From Streptomyces antarcticus (GTDB taxonomy: Bacteria > Actinomycetota > Actinomycetes > Streptomycetales > Streptomycetaceae), in NCBI RefSeq assembly GCF_026627255.1, contig NZ_JAPNLM010000007.1, positions 186,001 to 250,000 on the forward strand: 64,000 nucleotides of DNA. The letters are read 5' to 3'. Position 1 is the stretch's first letter, and each line of letters starts with the position of its first letter. This document shows positions 33,421 to 41,465 of this stretch, piece by piece. Made by a program: the position numbers and the translations under genes. The notes beneath the pieces were generated by a model, which had not been told where the DNA came from, did not search any database, and worked only from the letters and a program-made list of their open reading frames with translations.

Positions 33421-34421
33421 TGACGCCGCCCGGACCCGGGGGAGCGGCCGAAGCGGTGGAGGCCGAAGCGCTGGAGGCCGAGGCGGTGGCGGCCGAGGTC
33501 TTCCGGCGCCACGGCGTGGACTTCGCGCAGGCGCGGCGGGCGGCCGGCTGGACCAACGCCACCTGGCTGGGCGGCGCTCTCGCGGTGCGCGTCGCGGGTA
33601 CGCCGGGCTCCGGGGACCTGGAGCGGGAGACCCGCCTGGCGGCCGTACTGCCGCCCGAGGTCGGCTACCCCCGGGTGCTGGAGAACGGCACCTCGCGCGG
33701 CCGGCAGTGGGTGGCGACCGCACGGATCCCCGCCGTCCCGCTCGACGAGGCCTGGGCCGGCCTGGACTGGGACCGGCGGATCGAGGCCACCCGGCAGCTC
33801 TGGGCCAGGGCGCGGGCGGTGCACCGGGCCGACCCGGCCGCCGCCGCTCCGCTGGCCCGGCCGCGCAGCCCGTTCTACGCCGCGTCGCCGGGCGAGTCGG
33901 GGGACACGCTGCGGTCCCTGCACGCGGCCGGGGTGCTCACCGACGGCGAGCTCGACCGGCTGCTCCCCGCGCTCGACCGGTACTGGGCGGCGCTGCCCGG
34001 GGAGCGGCCCGTCCTCAACCACGGCGACCTCTCCCCGGTCAACGCCCTGTGGGACGGCACCGGGGTGGTGTCGCTGCTCGACTTCGAGTTCGCCGTACTC
34101 GCTCCCGTGCACCTGGACCTGAACGAGCTGGTGAAACTGGCCTTCGCACCCCCGGAGGCGGGCACCGCGCAGACCGGTCCGGACGCGGCGGGCCGCCTCC
34201 GGCTGCGGCAGGCCGTACGGGATCTGGCCCGGCCGTTCCTGCGCACGCGGGCGGGCGTGGACCTGCTGATCGGGCACAGCATCCAGTTGGAGGCGTGGGG
34301 CCTGGAACGGGAGCTGGCCAAACCGGGCCGCGAGGCGTTCCGTACGTGGGAGCCGTACCGGATGCTCGTCGCGTGCGCGCACCGGGACGGCGGCTGCTAC
34401 GCCCCGCTGCTGCGCGACTGA
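33420..34421 (+). CDS. stsE: StsE-like aminocyclitol phosphotransferase
   Basis: A 333-aa kinase of the APH/choline-kinase fold. The catalytic loop NHGDLSPVNALWD is followed by the metal-binding LLDFEF. In streptidine synthesis StsE is assigned to the second kinase step on the guanidino-amino-dideoxy-inositol. GTG 33420 overlaps the TAG stop of stsF by one base. An Ala/Glu-rich run at the N-terminus (EAVEAEALEAEAVAAEVF) probably arises from a short internal repeat. Confidence 0.82.
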   Translation: MTPPGPGGAAEAVEAEALEAEAVAAEVFRRHGVDFAQARRAAGWTNATWLGGALAVRVAGTPGSGDLERETRLAAVLPPEVGYPRVLENGTSRGRQWVATARIPAVPLDEAWAGLDWDRRIEATRQLWARARAVHRADPAAAAPLARPRSPFYAASPGESGDTLRSLHAAGVLTDGELDRLLPALDRYWAALPGERPVLNHGDLSPVNALWDGTGVVSLLDFEFAVLAPVHLDLNELVKLAFAPPEAGTAQTGPDAAGRLRLRQAVRDLARPFLRTRAGVDLLIGHSIQLEAWGLERELAKPGREAFRTWEPYRMLVACAHRDGGCYAPLLRD

Positions 34422-34494
34422 ACGCAGGACCGGACGGGGGCGCCGCCGAGGGGCGGGCAACGACCGGAAGACCGAGCCGAGAAGGGACCTCACG

Positions 34495-35139
34495 GTGATA
34501 CGGACGCTTTTCGTGGACGCGGGCGGCGTGCTCTACAACAACATCAACGAGGAGACGGACTTCCTCGTCCGGGTGGCCGACCGGTACGGCGTGGACCGTA
34601 CGGAACTGGCCCGGCGCGTCGAGGAGGCGGCGCCCTCGTACGAGGACGGCGGCACGCACGTGCACCGGGTCTTCGAGCGGATCGTCGCGGCCGGCCGCGG
34701 CCGCCCCTGCGGCGGGCCGGCGGACCGGAGCTGGCTGGACCGCGCCTACACGGACAGCGTGCACGCGTACGAGGACAGTTTCCGCGCACTGCGCGCACTG
34801 CGCCGGGAGCGGCCGGGCCTGGCGGTGGTGCTCACCAACAACGAGGCCGAGCACTGGGACCGGCTCAAGGACGCGGCCTTCGGCCACTTCGCGCTCTTCG
34901 ACTCGGTGTGCTCGTCGTGGCGGGTGCGCCGGGTGAAGCCGTCCGGATCGTTCTTCGCCGAGGCCCTGCGCAGATGCCGGGCGACGGCCGCCGAGACCCT
35001 GCTCGTCGACGACCGCGTCAATGTCCTGCGGGCGGGGGCCGCACTCGGGATGCGCACGCTGCACGTGTCCACGCCCGAGGTCCTCGCCCGTCGGCTCCGA
35101 CAGGCGGTCGGGGGCGGGAGCCTGCCGGCCACCTCGTGA
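34495..35139 (+). CDS. stsD: StsD-like HAD-superfamily protein
   Basis: A 214-aa HAD-like hydrolase: motif I TLFVDAGGVLY, motif II VVLTNN, the conserved Lys in RVKPSG, and motif IV LLVDDRVNVL with RAGAALGM. Its role in the pathway is not known; dephosphorylation of a sugar or cyclitol phosphate is possible. GTG 34495 follows AGAAGGGAC. It ends 21 bp before the convergent stsC. Confidence 0.78.
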   Translation: MIRTLFVDAGGVLYNNINEETDFLVRVADRYGVDRTELARRVEEAAPSYEDGGTHVHRVFERIVAAGRGRPCGGPADRSWLDRAYTDSVHAYEDSFRALRALRRERPGLAVVLTNNEAEHWDRLKDAAFGHFALFDSVCSSWRVRRVKPSGSFFAEALRRCRATAAETLLVDDRVNVLRAGAALGMRTLHVSTPEVLARRLRQAVGGGSLPATS

Positions 35140-35160
35140 CGGCCCCGCGGGCAGCCGGGC

Positions 35161-36435
35161 TCAGTCGGTGATCTCGTGCCTGTTGTCCAGCACCTTCCGG
35201 AACGCCATGACGATGTCGTTGACGGCATCGAGGGGCGCCAGGAGGACCTCGTGGCCGAAGCTGACCACGCTCTCGTGGATGCTCTTGGCCACGGGAAGGT
35301 CGAACCGGGAGGGGTCCACCCGGGCCAGGTAGTCGGGGCCGGTGGCGAACCGACGCCGCGAGCTGGGCCGGTTGAGCGGATTGTCGTTGAGCGGCCGGTG
35401 CGTCTGCATCACCGGGAAGCCGAGCTCGGCCGTCAGCGCCTGCGCCACGCGCTCGACCGGAGCGACCGCGAGCAACTCGTCCGGCAGCCGCACCGCGTAG
35501 CGGTAGTAGGCGCGGTCGGTCGTCCCCGGCGACGTGTCCTGGACGGTCAGCCCGAGCTCGCCGAGCCGGTCGTCCAGGTGCTCGGCCGCCCGTACCCGAC
35601 GGGCGTTCTGCCCGTCCAGCAGACCGAGTTGGTCCAGCAGCACCGCGGCATGGAACTCGGAAAGGCAGGCGTTGCTGCCCATCAGCCGCCCCGTCTCCTG
35701 GAGTTCCATCTCACCGATGCCCACCTCGTCGCGCCGCAGGATGCGTCCGTCCGCCCGCAGGTGCTCCGCGCGGCCGGCGATCTCCGGGTCGTCCGTGACC
35801 ACGGCCCCGCCTTCGCCGCAGGTCAGCAGCTTGCTGCCCTGCATGCTGAAGACTCCGGCCGCGCCGAACGCCCCCACCGGCCAGTTCCCGTACCGGGCAC
35901 CGTGGGCGTGGGCGCAGTCCTCGATCAGGGGCAGCGCGTGCCGCTGGGCGATGTCCAGCAGCGAGTCCAGGTCGGCGACCGCCGAGTAGGCGTGGACCAG
36001 GGTGATGGCCCGGGTCCGCTCGGTGATCGCGGCCTCCACCGCGGCGGGATCCAGGCAGTAGGTGGCGGGATCTACGTCGACGAGGACGGGCACGGCGTTG
36101 ATGCCGAGCACGGCGGAGGCGGAGGCCACCCAGCTCAGCCCGGGGACGATCACCTCGTCCGACGCTCCGACCCCGCAGGCCTCCAGTGCGATGGCCAGCG
36201 CGGCGGTTCCGGTCGCCGTCGGCACGCAGATAGCGGAACGGCAGTAGTCGGCGAATGCCTCCGCGAATTGCCGCTCGTAGGATTGCCGCCCCTGATAGGC
36301 GCAACTGATCGTCCAGCGGCCGCTCGTCAACACGTCTTCGAGACTTTTCAATGCCCGGTCGCCGGGTTGTGGCCAGCGCGGCCACTCACGGTCGGTCAGC
36401 CGAGGCCCGCCGGAGATCGCCAGTGAAGTTCCCAT
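35161..36435 (-). CDS. stsC: StsC-like L-glutamine:scyllo-inosose aminotransferase
   Basis: A 424-aa PLP enzyme of the DegT/StrS fold type I, the same length as StsC. FSMQGSKLLTCGEGGAVVTD holds the Schiff-base Lys, with LIEDCAHAHG as the PLP-binding Asp region and ATGTAALAIAL as the phosphate-binding segment. The N-terminus (DREWPRWPQP) is like the aminocyclitol subgroup. StsC transfers an amino group from glutamine to scyllo-inosose, the first transamination of streptidine synthesis. It is divergent from stsB, with a perfect StrR site between. Confidence 0.9.
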   Translation of the reverse strand: MGTSLAISGGPRLTDREWPRWPQPGDRALKSLEDVLTSGRWTISCAYQGRQSYERQFAEAFADYCRSAICVPTATGTAALAIALEACGVGASDEVIVPGLSWVASASAVLGINAVPVLVDVDPATYCLDPAAVEAAITERTRAITLVHAYSAVADLDSLLDIAQRHALPLIEDCAHAHGARYGNWPVGAFGAAGVFSMQGSKLLTCGEGGAVVTDDPEIAGRAEHLRADGRILRRDEVGIGEMELQETGRLMGSNACLSEFHAAVLLDQLGLLDGQNARRVRAAEHLDDRLGELGLTVQDTSPGTTDRAYYRYAVRLPDELLAVAPVERVAQALTAELGFPVMQTHRPLNDNPLNRPSSRRRFATGPDYLARVDPSRFDLPVAKSIHESVVSFGHEVLLAPLDAVNDIVMAFRKVLDNRHEITD

Positions 36436-36549
36436 GGTTGCCCTCGCCTTTCCAGGAAGCGACGAATGAGAGCGGAATTTACGCGCCTCCGTGCGGCGTA
36501 CGCCACAGGGCGCGGGGCCCCGTACCCGCCGGACTCCGGGCCTTGCGGC

Positions 36550-36586
36550 ACCCGTTCGACTGAGGAACGCGCGCAGTCGAACGGGT
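36550..36586. promoter_or_regulatory. perfect StrR-binding site between stsC and stsB
   Basis: GTTCGACTG (36554-36562), 11-bp spacer, CAGTCGAAC (36574-36582): all 18 consensus positions. The dyad extends to ACCC/GGGT on both sides. It is 115 bp from stsC and 151 bp from stsB and can serve both. Confidence 0.92.
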
Positions 36587-36626
36587 GGGTACGCTGCGCT
36601 GGACCGGCCACCGGAATGGCGGTCCG

Positions 36627-36690
36627 CTTCTTCACGGCCTCCGCGTCTTCAGGGCCTCCGCTTCTTCACGGCCTCCGCTTCCTCGCGGCC
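36627..36690. repeat. imperfect 17-18-bp tandem repeats in the stsB leader
   Basis: CTTCTTCACGGCCTCCG at 36627-36643 and 36661-36677, with a variant (TCTTCAGGGCCTCCG) at 36646-36660 and a partial copy after 36678. They lie between the StrR site and the stsB start, where the promoter and leader should be. Confidence 0.8.
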
Positions 36691-36733
36691 AATGGCGGGA
36701 ACAGGGAAAACCATCCGGCAAGGGGAGTCAGCG

Positions 36734-38218
36734 ATGTCCGGTAATCCTGAAGCGAAACACGGATCCGCCCGGCGCGCGCGGGTCGTCGTCGTGGGGGGCG
36801 GTCTCGCCGGACTGGAATGCGCCACGGCCCTGGCGGGACACGGGGTCGATGACATCCTGGTCCTGGAGGCGGGCCCGGGGGAGGACCTGGACCACATCCA
36901 CCGGGCGTACAGCCGCGAAAGGGCCTCGGAGATGGTGTTCGCCCCAGAGGGCGACCCGTACTTCCACCGCCCCTGGTCCTCGCGGACGCGGCCGCACTAC
37001 ACCGGCATCTCGGGCCTGCGCCGCCGGCTCGGCGGCCGGTCGCTGTACTGGCACGGGGTGATCCTGCCCCTCGAGGACTGGGCGCTGCGCGAGCCGTGGT
37101 GGCCGGCCGCCGTCGTGACCGACCTCACCACGGGCCACCGGGGCGGCCCCTCCCTCTACGAGCAGGTCACCGCCGACCTCCTCGAGTGGAGCGGCGCCCC
37201 GGCCGGGGACGCCGCCGGACCGGGGACACGCCGGTTCGGCGGGCGGTCCTTCCTGCCGCTGCCCCGGGCCTGCCGCGCCGTTCCAGGCGGCGACCGCTGG
37301 GAGGCGTACACCCCGCTGGAGCGCTGGCGCGACGGGGACGGGCGCGTGGCGCCGCCGCCGGGGATCGGCGTCCGCTGCGGCACCGACGTGCTGGCGGTGG
37401 AGGTGCGCGGCGGCCGGGCCCGGGGCGTCGTGATCGGTGACGGTGCCGGCGGGACGCGGACGATCGCCGCCGACACCGTGGTCCTGTGCGCGGGGACCGT
37501 GGAGAGCACCCGGCTGGCCGTCCAGGCCCTGACGGTGGCGGGCGTGCTGCGCGAGCCGCGGCTCGGCGGCCTCGCCGACCACATCGTGCAGGGCTTCGTG
37601 GTCCGCCTGCCCTCCGGCGGCCCGCCGCCCGGCTCCTTCTACGTTCCGACGAGTCCGGCCACGCGGTCGTACCTGCGGATGGACGTGACCCCGGACGGTC
37701 CCGGCGCCTGCCTGCTGGACGTCCGGATCACCGGGGAGCAGCTCCCGGACGAGCGGAGCGCCGTCGAGTGCCGGCCCTCGGCCGCGTTCCCCTGGCCGAC
37801 CCGGGTGCGGACCGGGCTGGGGACGGAGGACCGCCAACTGGTCGCCGCGCAGCGCCAGGTGCTGCGGGACTTCTGGCGGGCGGCCGCCCCCGAGGTCGGA
37901 GTACGGGCGCGGCCGCTGGAGTTCACCGCGTTCGGGGACGCCGACCGGGACAACACCCGGGTCCTGCCCGGGCGTACGCGGCGCCAGCCCGTCGGCCGGC
38001 CGGAAACCTGGACCAGTCTGCTCGGCACCGAGGACCACGAGGGCGGCAGCCTGCCGCTGGGCCGGGTGCTGACCCCGCGCCACGAGTTCGCCGGCCTCCC
38101 CGGCCTGTACGCGGCGGGACCCGCGGTCTTCCCCCGGCTCGGCGCCGCGAACCCGTCGCTCACGACCATCGCCCTGTCGCGCCGGCTCGCCGCGATCCTC
38201 GCCGCCGGGCCCCGCTGA
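36734..38218 (+). CDS. stsB: StsB-like FAD-dependent (GMC-type) oxidoreductase
   Basis: A 494-aa flavoenzyme. The dinucleotide-binding fold VVVVGGGLAGLECATAL with the acidic end LEAGPGEDLD is at the N-terminus, and RRLGGRSLYWHGV resembles the GMC flavin-attachment region. The C-terminal AAGPAVFPRLGAANPSLTTI holds the GMC-type ending. StsB is proposed to oxidise the N-amidino-scyllo-inosamine for the second transamination. ATG 36734 follows AAGGGGAG. It is the first gene of stsBA. Confidence 0.83.
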   Translation: MSGNPEAKHGSARRARVVVVGGGLAGLECATALAGHGVDDILVLEAGPGEDLDHIHRAYSRERASEMVFAPEGDPYFHRPWSSRTRPHYTGISGLRRRLGGRSLYWHGVILPLEDWALREPWWPAAVVTDLTTGHRGGPSLYEQVTADLLEWSGAPAGDAAGPGTRRFGGRSFLPLPRACRAVPGGDRWEAYTPLERWRDGDGRVAPPPGIGVRCGTDVLAVEVRGGRARGVVIGDGAGGTRTIAADTVVLCAGTVESTRLAVQALTVAGVLREPRLGGLADHIVQGFVVRLPSGGPPPGSFYVPTSPATRSYLRMDVTPDGPGACLLDVRITGEQLPDERSAVECRPSAAFPWPTRVRTGLGTEDRQLVAAQRQVLRDFWRAAAPEVGVRARPLEFTAFGDADRDNTRVLPGRTRRQPVGRPETWTSLLGTEDHEGGSLPLGRVLTPRHEFAGLPGLYAAGPAVFPRLGAANPSLTTIALSRRLAAILAAGPR

Positions 38219-38242
38219 CGCACACCACACCCAGGAGGAAAC

Positions 38243-39478
38243 GTGCCAGGACCCGGATACCGCTTCGTCGGCGAGGAGGAGCGGGAGAACGTGCTCGCCG
38301 TACTCGACCAGTGGAGCGCAGGCCGCGAGACCTTCGACGCACCCGAGGAGGGCGTGTGGGTGCGCCGTTTCGAGCAGGCCGCGGCCGACCGCTTCGGCGC
38401 CGCCCACTGCCTCGGCGTCAACAGCGGCACCTCGGCGCTGATCGCGGCGCTCGTCGGCCTCGGCATCGGGCCCGGCGACGAGGTGATCGTGCCCGGCTAC
38501 ATGTTCGTCGCCTCGATCGCGTCGGTGCTGTACTGCGGGGCCGACGCCGTACTCGCCGAGATCGACGAGTCGCTGACCCTCGACCCGGCGGACGTGCGGG
38601 CGAGGATCACCCCGCGTACGAAGGCGATCATGCCGGTGCACATGCTGGGCGCACCCGCGGACATGACCGCGCTGCGGGCCTTGGCCGACGAGTACGGGCT
38701 GCACCTCGTCGAGGACTGCGCGCAGAGCGCGGGCGGCAGTCACGCGGGACGCGCGCTGGGGACGATCGGCGCCGTCGGGGCCTTCTCCCTCAACCACTTC
38801 AAGGTGATCACCGCGCTCGCGGGCGGCTTCGTGCTGACCGGCGATCCGCTGGTGTTCCAGCGGGCGTACTCCTTCCACGACCAGGGGTGGTTCCCGTACC
38901 GCCGGGACCGGGGGGAGGGGCACCGGCTGCTCGGCATGAACCTGGGGCTCGGCGAGCTGCACGCGGCGGTGGCGCTGGCGCAGCTCGGCAAGCTCGACCG
39001 CGTGCTGGAGCGGGTCAGGGCGGTGAAGCGGGAGATGGACGAGCGGATCGGGGACCTGCCCGGGGTGCGGCGCCGGACGCTTCACGACGCGGAGGGCGAG
39101 TGCGGGACCTTCGCCGTGTACGTCTTCGAGGACGCGGGGCACGCCCGGCGGACCGCCGAGCACCTCAAGGTCAAGCCGCTGGCGCAGTCGCCGACGCACC
39201 ACTACGGGAGCCTGCCCGCGCTGACCGCGTTCGGCCGCGGGGACCGCTCGGCCGTCCCCTTCCGGGCCCCGGGCACCCTGCCGCCGGCGCATTCCTACGA
39301 ACCCGGCTCGCTGCCGCGCACGGACAGCGTCCTGGGGCGCTCGCTGGCGCTGGCTACGGGGGTGTCCGACAGCTACCTGGGGGCGGGGTTCGGGGTGCAC
39401 GCGGGCTCGTCGTCGCAGGAGATCCGCGAGGCGGCGGCCACCTTCCGGCGGGCCGTCCTGGGCGGCGGGACCGGTTGA
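38243..39478 (+). CDS. stsA: StsA-like second aminocyclitol aminotransferase
   Basis: A 411-aa DegT/StrS aminotransferase. FSLNHFKVITALAGGF contains the PLP Lys, LVEDCAQSAGGSH the Asp, and GVNSGTSALIAALVGLG the phosphate cup. In streptidine synthesis StsA is assigned to the second transamination, accepting the keto product of StsB. GTG 38243 has CAGGAGGAA upstream. It is 24 bp after stsB. Confidence 0.85.
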   Translation: MPGPGYRFVGEEERENVLAVLDQWSAGRETFDAPEEGVWVRRFEQAAADRFGAAHCLGVNSGTSALIAALVGLGIGPGDEVIVPGYMFVASIASVLYCGADAVLAEIDESLTLDPADVRARITPRTKAIMPVHMLGAPADMTALRALADEYGLHLVEDCAQSAGGSHAGRALGTIGAVGAFSLNHFKVITALAGGFVLTGDPLVFQRAYSFHDQGWFPYRRDRGEGHRLLGMNLGLGELHAAVALAQLGKLDRVLERVRAVKREMDERIGDLPGVRRRTLHDAEGECGTFAVYVFEDAGHARRTAEHLKVKPLAQSPTHHYGSLPALTAFGRGDRSAVPFRAPGTLPPAHSYEPGSLPRTDSVLGRSLALATGVSDSYLGAGFGVHAGSSSQEIREAAATFRRAVLGGGTG

Positions 39479-39576
39479 GGGGCGGGGCCGGCTGAGGGGG
39501 CGCGGCCGTCTTGGGCAGTGGGACCGGTTGAGCGGTGGGGCCGGTTGAGGGGCGGGGCCCGTTGCGAGGGTGCGGG
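39479..39576. repeat. G-rich imperfect repeats between stsA and strO
   Basis: Units near GGGGCCGGTTGAGGGG recur at about 39484, 39520 and 39537. The genes on either side are convergent, so it may act as a terminator region, but no single strong hairpin with a U-tract is seen. Confidence 0.5.
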
Positions 39577-40365
39577 TCAGAGCACCTGGGCGCGGAGCCG
39601 GCCGGTCAGTTCCGCGGCCAGGCCGCGCCGCGCGTACACCAGCCAGGGCCCGTCCAGCCGGTGGCCGCCGGCCAGGTCGTCGACGTCGCCCCCGGCCTCC
39701 CGTACCAGCAGGGCGGCCGGGGCCCGGTCCCACACGTGTCCGCCCTCGTCGACGGCCGCGTCCACCCGTCCTTCCAGCAGGTCGCCGATGAGGCAGACCG
39801 GGGCGTCGACCCAGGTGGTGCCGGTCTGGACGCGGGCGGCCGGCGAATCCGGGAAGAGGAAGCCGCCCACCCGGGCGGAGCGCAGCGCGACCGTCTCGTC
39901 CGGCATCCGCAGCCGGCGGCCCGCCGACAGCGGCTCGGCGCCGGCGGAGGCGTACGTGCCGGACCCGGACCGGGCCCACCACCTGCGGCGTTCGGTGGGC
40001 CGGCTGAGGACTACGGCCCTGAGCGCGCCGTCGACCTCCAGCGCCACGTGGGTGCCCCAGGCCCGCTCGCCCGCCAGGAAGGGGATCGTGCCGTCGATCG
40101 GATCGAGGATCCAGCGGCGTGCGGTCCCCGCGTGCCCGCTCGCCGCCGGAGTCGGCCCGCTCTCCTCGCTCAGGACCGAATCCCCCGGCCGCTCCGCCGC
40201 CAATACCTCCAGCAGGGCCTTCTCCACGGCGAGGTCCGCCTCGCTGACCGGACTTCCGTCCGCTTTCCGGTGCGAGCGGGGTCCGTTCCGGAAATGGCGG
40301 AGCGCAATTGCGTCGGCCAGGTCCACCAGGCGGTGCGCGAGCCGTATGTCGCTGTCGATGTCCAT
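39577..40365 (-). CDS. strO: StrO-like inositol-monophosphatase-family phosphatase
   Basis: A 262-aa Mg2+-dependent phosphatase. The Glu pair in VLSEESGPT, the signature WILDPIDGTIPFLAGERAWG, and the C-terminal VDEGGHVWDRAPAALLVREA supply the three metal sites of the inositol monophosphatase fold. StrO is thought to act on myo-inositol phosphate or on a guanidino-cyclitol phosphate in streptidine synthesis. It is divergent from strN with an 79-bp gap, and a -10-like TAGGGT lies 7 bp before its ATG on the minus strand. Confidence 0.87.
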   Translation of the reverse strand: MDIDSDIRLAHRLVDLADAIALRHFRNGPRSHRKADGSPVSEADLAVEKALLEVLAAERPGDSVLSEESGPTPAASGHAGTARRWILDPIDGTIPFLAGERAWGTHVALEVDGALRAVVLSRPTERRRWWARSGSGTYASAGAEPLSAGRRLRMPDETVALRSARVGGFLFPDSPAARVQTGTTWVDAPVCLIGDLLEGRVDAAVDEGGHVWDRAPAALLVREAGGDVDDLAGGHRLDGPWLVYARRGLAAELTGRLRAQVL

Positions 40366-40444
40366 CCCAACACCCTAGCCAGGCAAGCGAGTTGAACGCA
40401 GTAGCGGACATTCGCCGCTGAAGGCGCCGGTGTTAGCCTCGGGC

Positions 40445-41377
40445 ATGCTCATGGAGAACAAGCTCGTGGAACGCCGGAGCCTGCTCCGGCTCGTCTCGGA
40501 CCAGTTCCCGGATTGCCTTCCCGGCGGAGCGGAAGCGTTCGAGCCGGAATTCTTCCCGCTCGGCGAGGACAGCTGGTCCTACCGCTGCGGACCCCTGTGG
40601 ATCAGTGTGCGCCGCGATCTCGACGGGCATTTCCCCGGAGCCTACGAAGCGGCCGTGCGGCTGCGGGCGAGCGGAATGGATTTCGTCCTCGCGCCCCTGG
40701 CCGGACGGGACGGCCGCGTCGTGTACACGGTCGCGGGGCTGCCGGTCGTCGTCTTCGCGTACGCCGAGCGGGCGCTCGCCGCCGCCGCGGACCCGACTGC
40801 GGCCCAGCTCGGCCTGCTCGTGGCCCGGTTGCGCAGGATCCACGGATTCTCCTCGCCCGCCGAACTCGGCGCCCAGGTGCCGGTGGAGGACTTCCGGTTC
40901 CCCTTCGAGACCGATCTGGAGAAGGCGGTCCAGGCCGCGCTGGACGGGGCGGCCGCCGAGCGCGGCCCGTACGGCGGCCCGCTGGCGGAGCTCCTCTCCG
41001 TACGGTCGGACCACCTCGCCGCCCTTCGGCGGGAGGCGGCACGGGTGGCCGCCCGGTGCGCCGCGCTGTGGCGGGCCGAGCGTCCGGTGCTGACGCACGG
41101 GGACCTGAGCCCGGACAACGTGCTGTTCGGCGCGGGCGGGGAGATCCTGGACTGGGGCGGGGCCATGTGGGCCCCGCCGGAGCGCGACTGGTCGGCCCTG
41201 ATACGGGCGTTCGGGGCCCGGCCCGGCGGCCGGGAGCCGTTCCTGCGGTTCTACGAACTGCGCTGGACCCTGGCGGAGATCGCCGAGTACGCGGCCCGCT
41301 TCTTGGCGTCCCACCTGGGCGACGCCGACGACCGGGCCATGTGGGACAGGCTGACCCGCTACCTCCCCGAAGGCTGA
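40445..41377 (+). CDS. strN: StrN-like scyllo-inosamine kinase
   Basis: A 310-aa APH-fold phosphotransferase. HGDLSPDNVLFGAGGEILDW contains the catalytic Asp loop and metal-binding Asp. StrN is proposed to phosphorylate scyllo-inosamine before amidino transfer by StrB1. Start is uncertain: ATG 40445 is 5 bp after a TAGCCT -10-like element, which would make the mRNA leaderless; ATG 40451 is the alternative. Convergent with strD, with 88 bp between. Confidence 0.83.
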   Translation: MLMENKLVERRSLLRLVSDQFPDCLPGGAEAFEPEFFPLGEDSWSYRCGPLWISVRRDLDGHFPGAYEAAVRLRASGMDFVLAPLAGRDGRVVYTVAGLPVVVFAYAERALAAAADPTAAQLGLLVARLRRIHGFSSPAELGAQVPVEDFRFPFETDLEKAVQAALDGAAAERGPYGGPLAELLSVRSDHLAALRREAARVAARCAALWRAERPVLTHGDLSPDNVLFGAGGEILDWGGAMWAPPERDWSALIRAFGARPGGREPFLRFYELRWTLAEIAEYAARFLASHLGDADDRAMWDRLTRYLPEG

Positions 41378-41430
41378 CCCGCTGCCTCCCCCCGGGGCTG
41401 ACCCGCTGCCCGCCGAAGGCTGACCCGGCC

Positions 41431-41453
41431 TCCTCCGCCGCCGCGGCGGAGGG
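41431..41453. terminator. hairpin between convergent strN and strD
   Basis: CTCCGCC (41433-41439), short loop, GGCGGAG (41445-41451), flanked by paired Cs and Gs. Upstream of it GGCTGACCCG occurs three times (about 41374, 41395 and 41419). It can end both genes. Confidence 0.55.
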
Positions 41454-41465
41454 GACCCCCGGTGG

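Noticed and set aside
36728..40411. Very long minus-strand open frame opposite stsB, stsA and including strO in another frame
   Set aside because: Antisense shadow; the plus-strand genes have conserved motifs and ribosome binding sites.
40366..40444. StrR operator between strO and strN
   Set aside because: GTTGAACGC occurs, but no matching second half at an 11-bp spacing.
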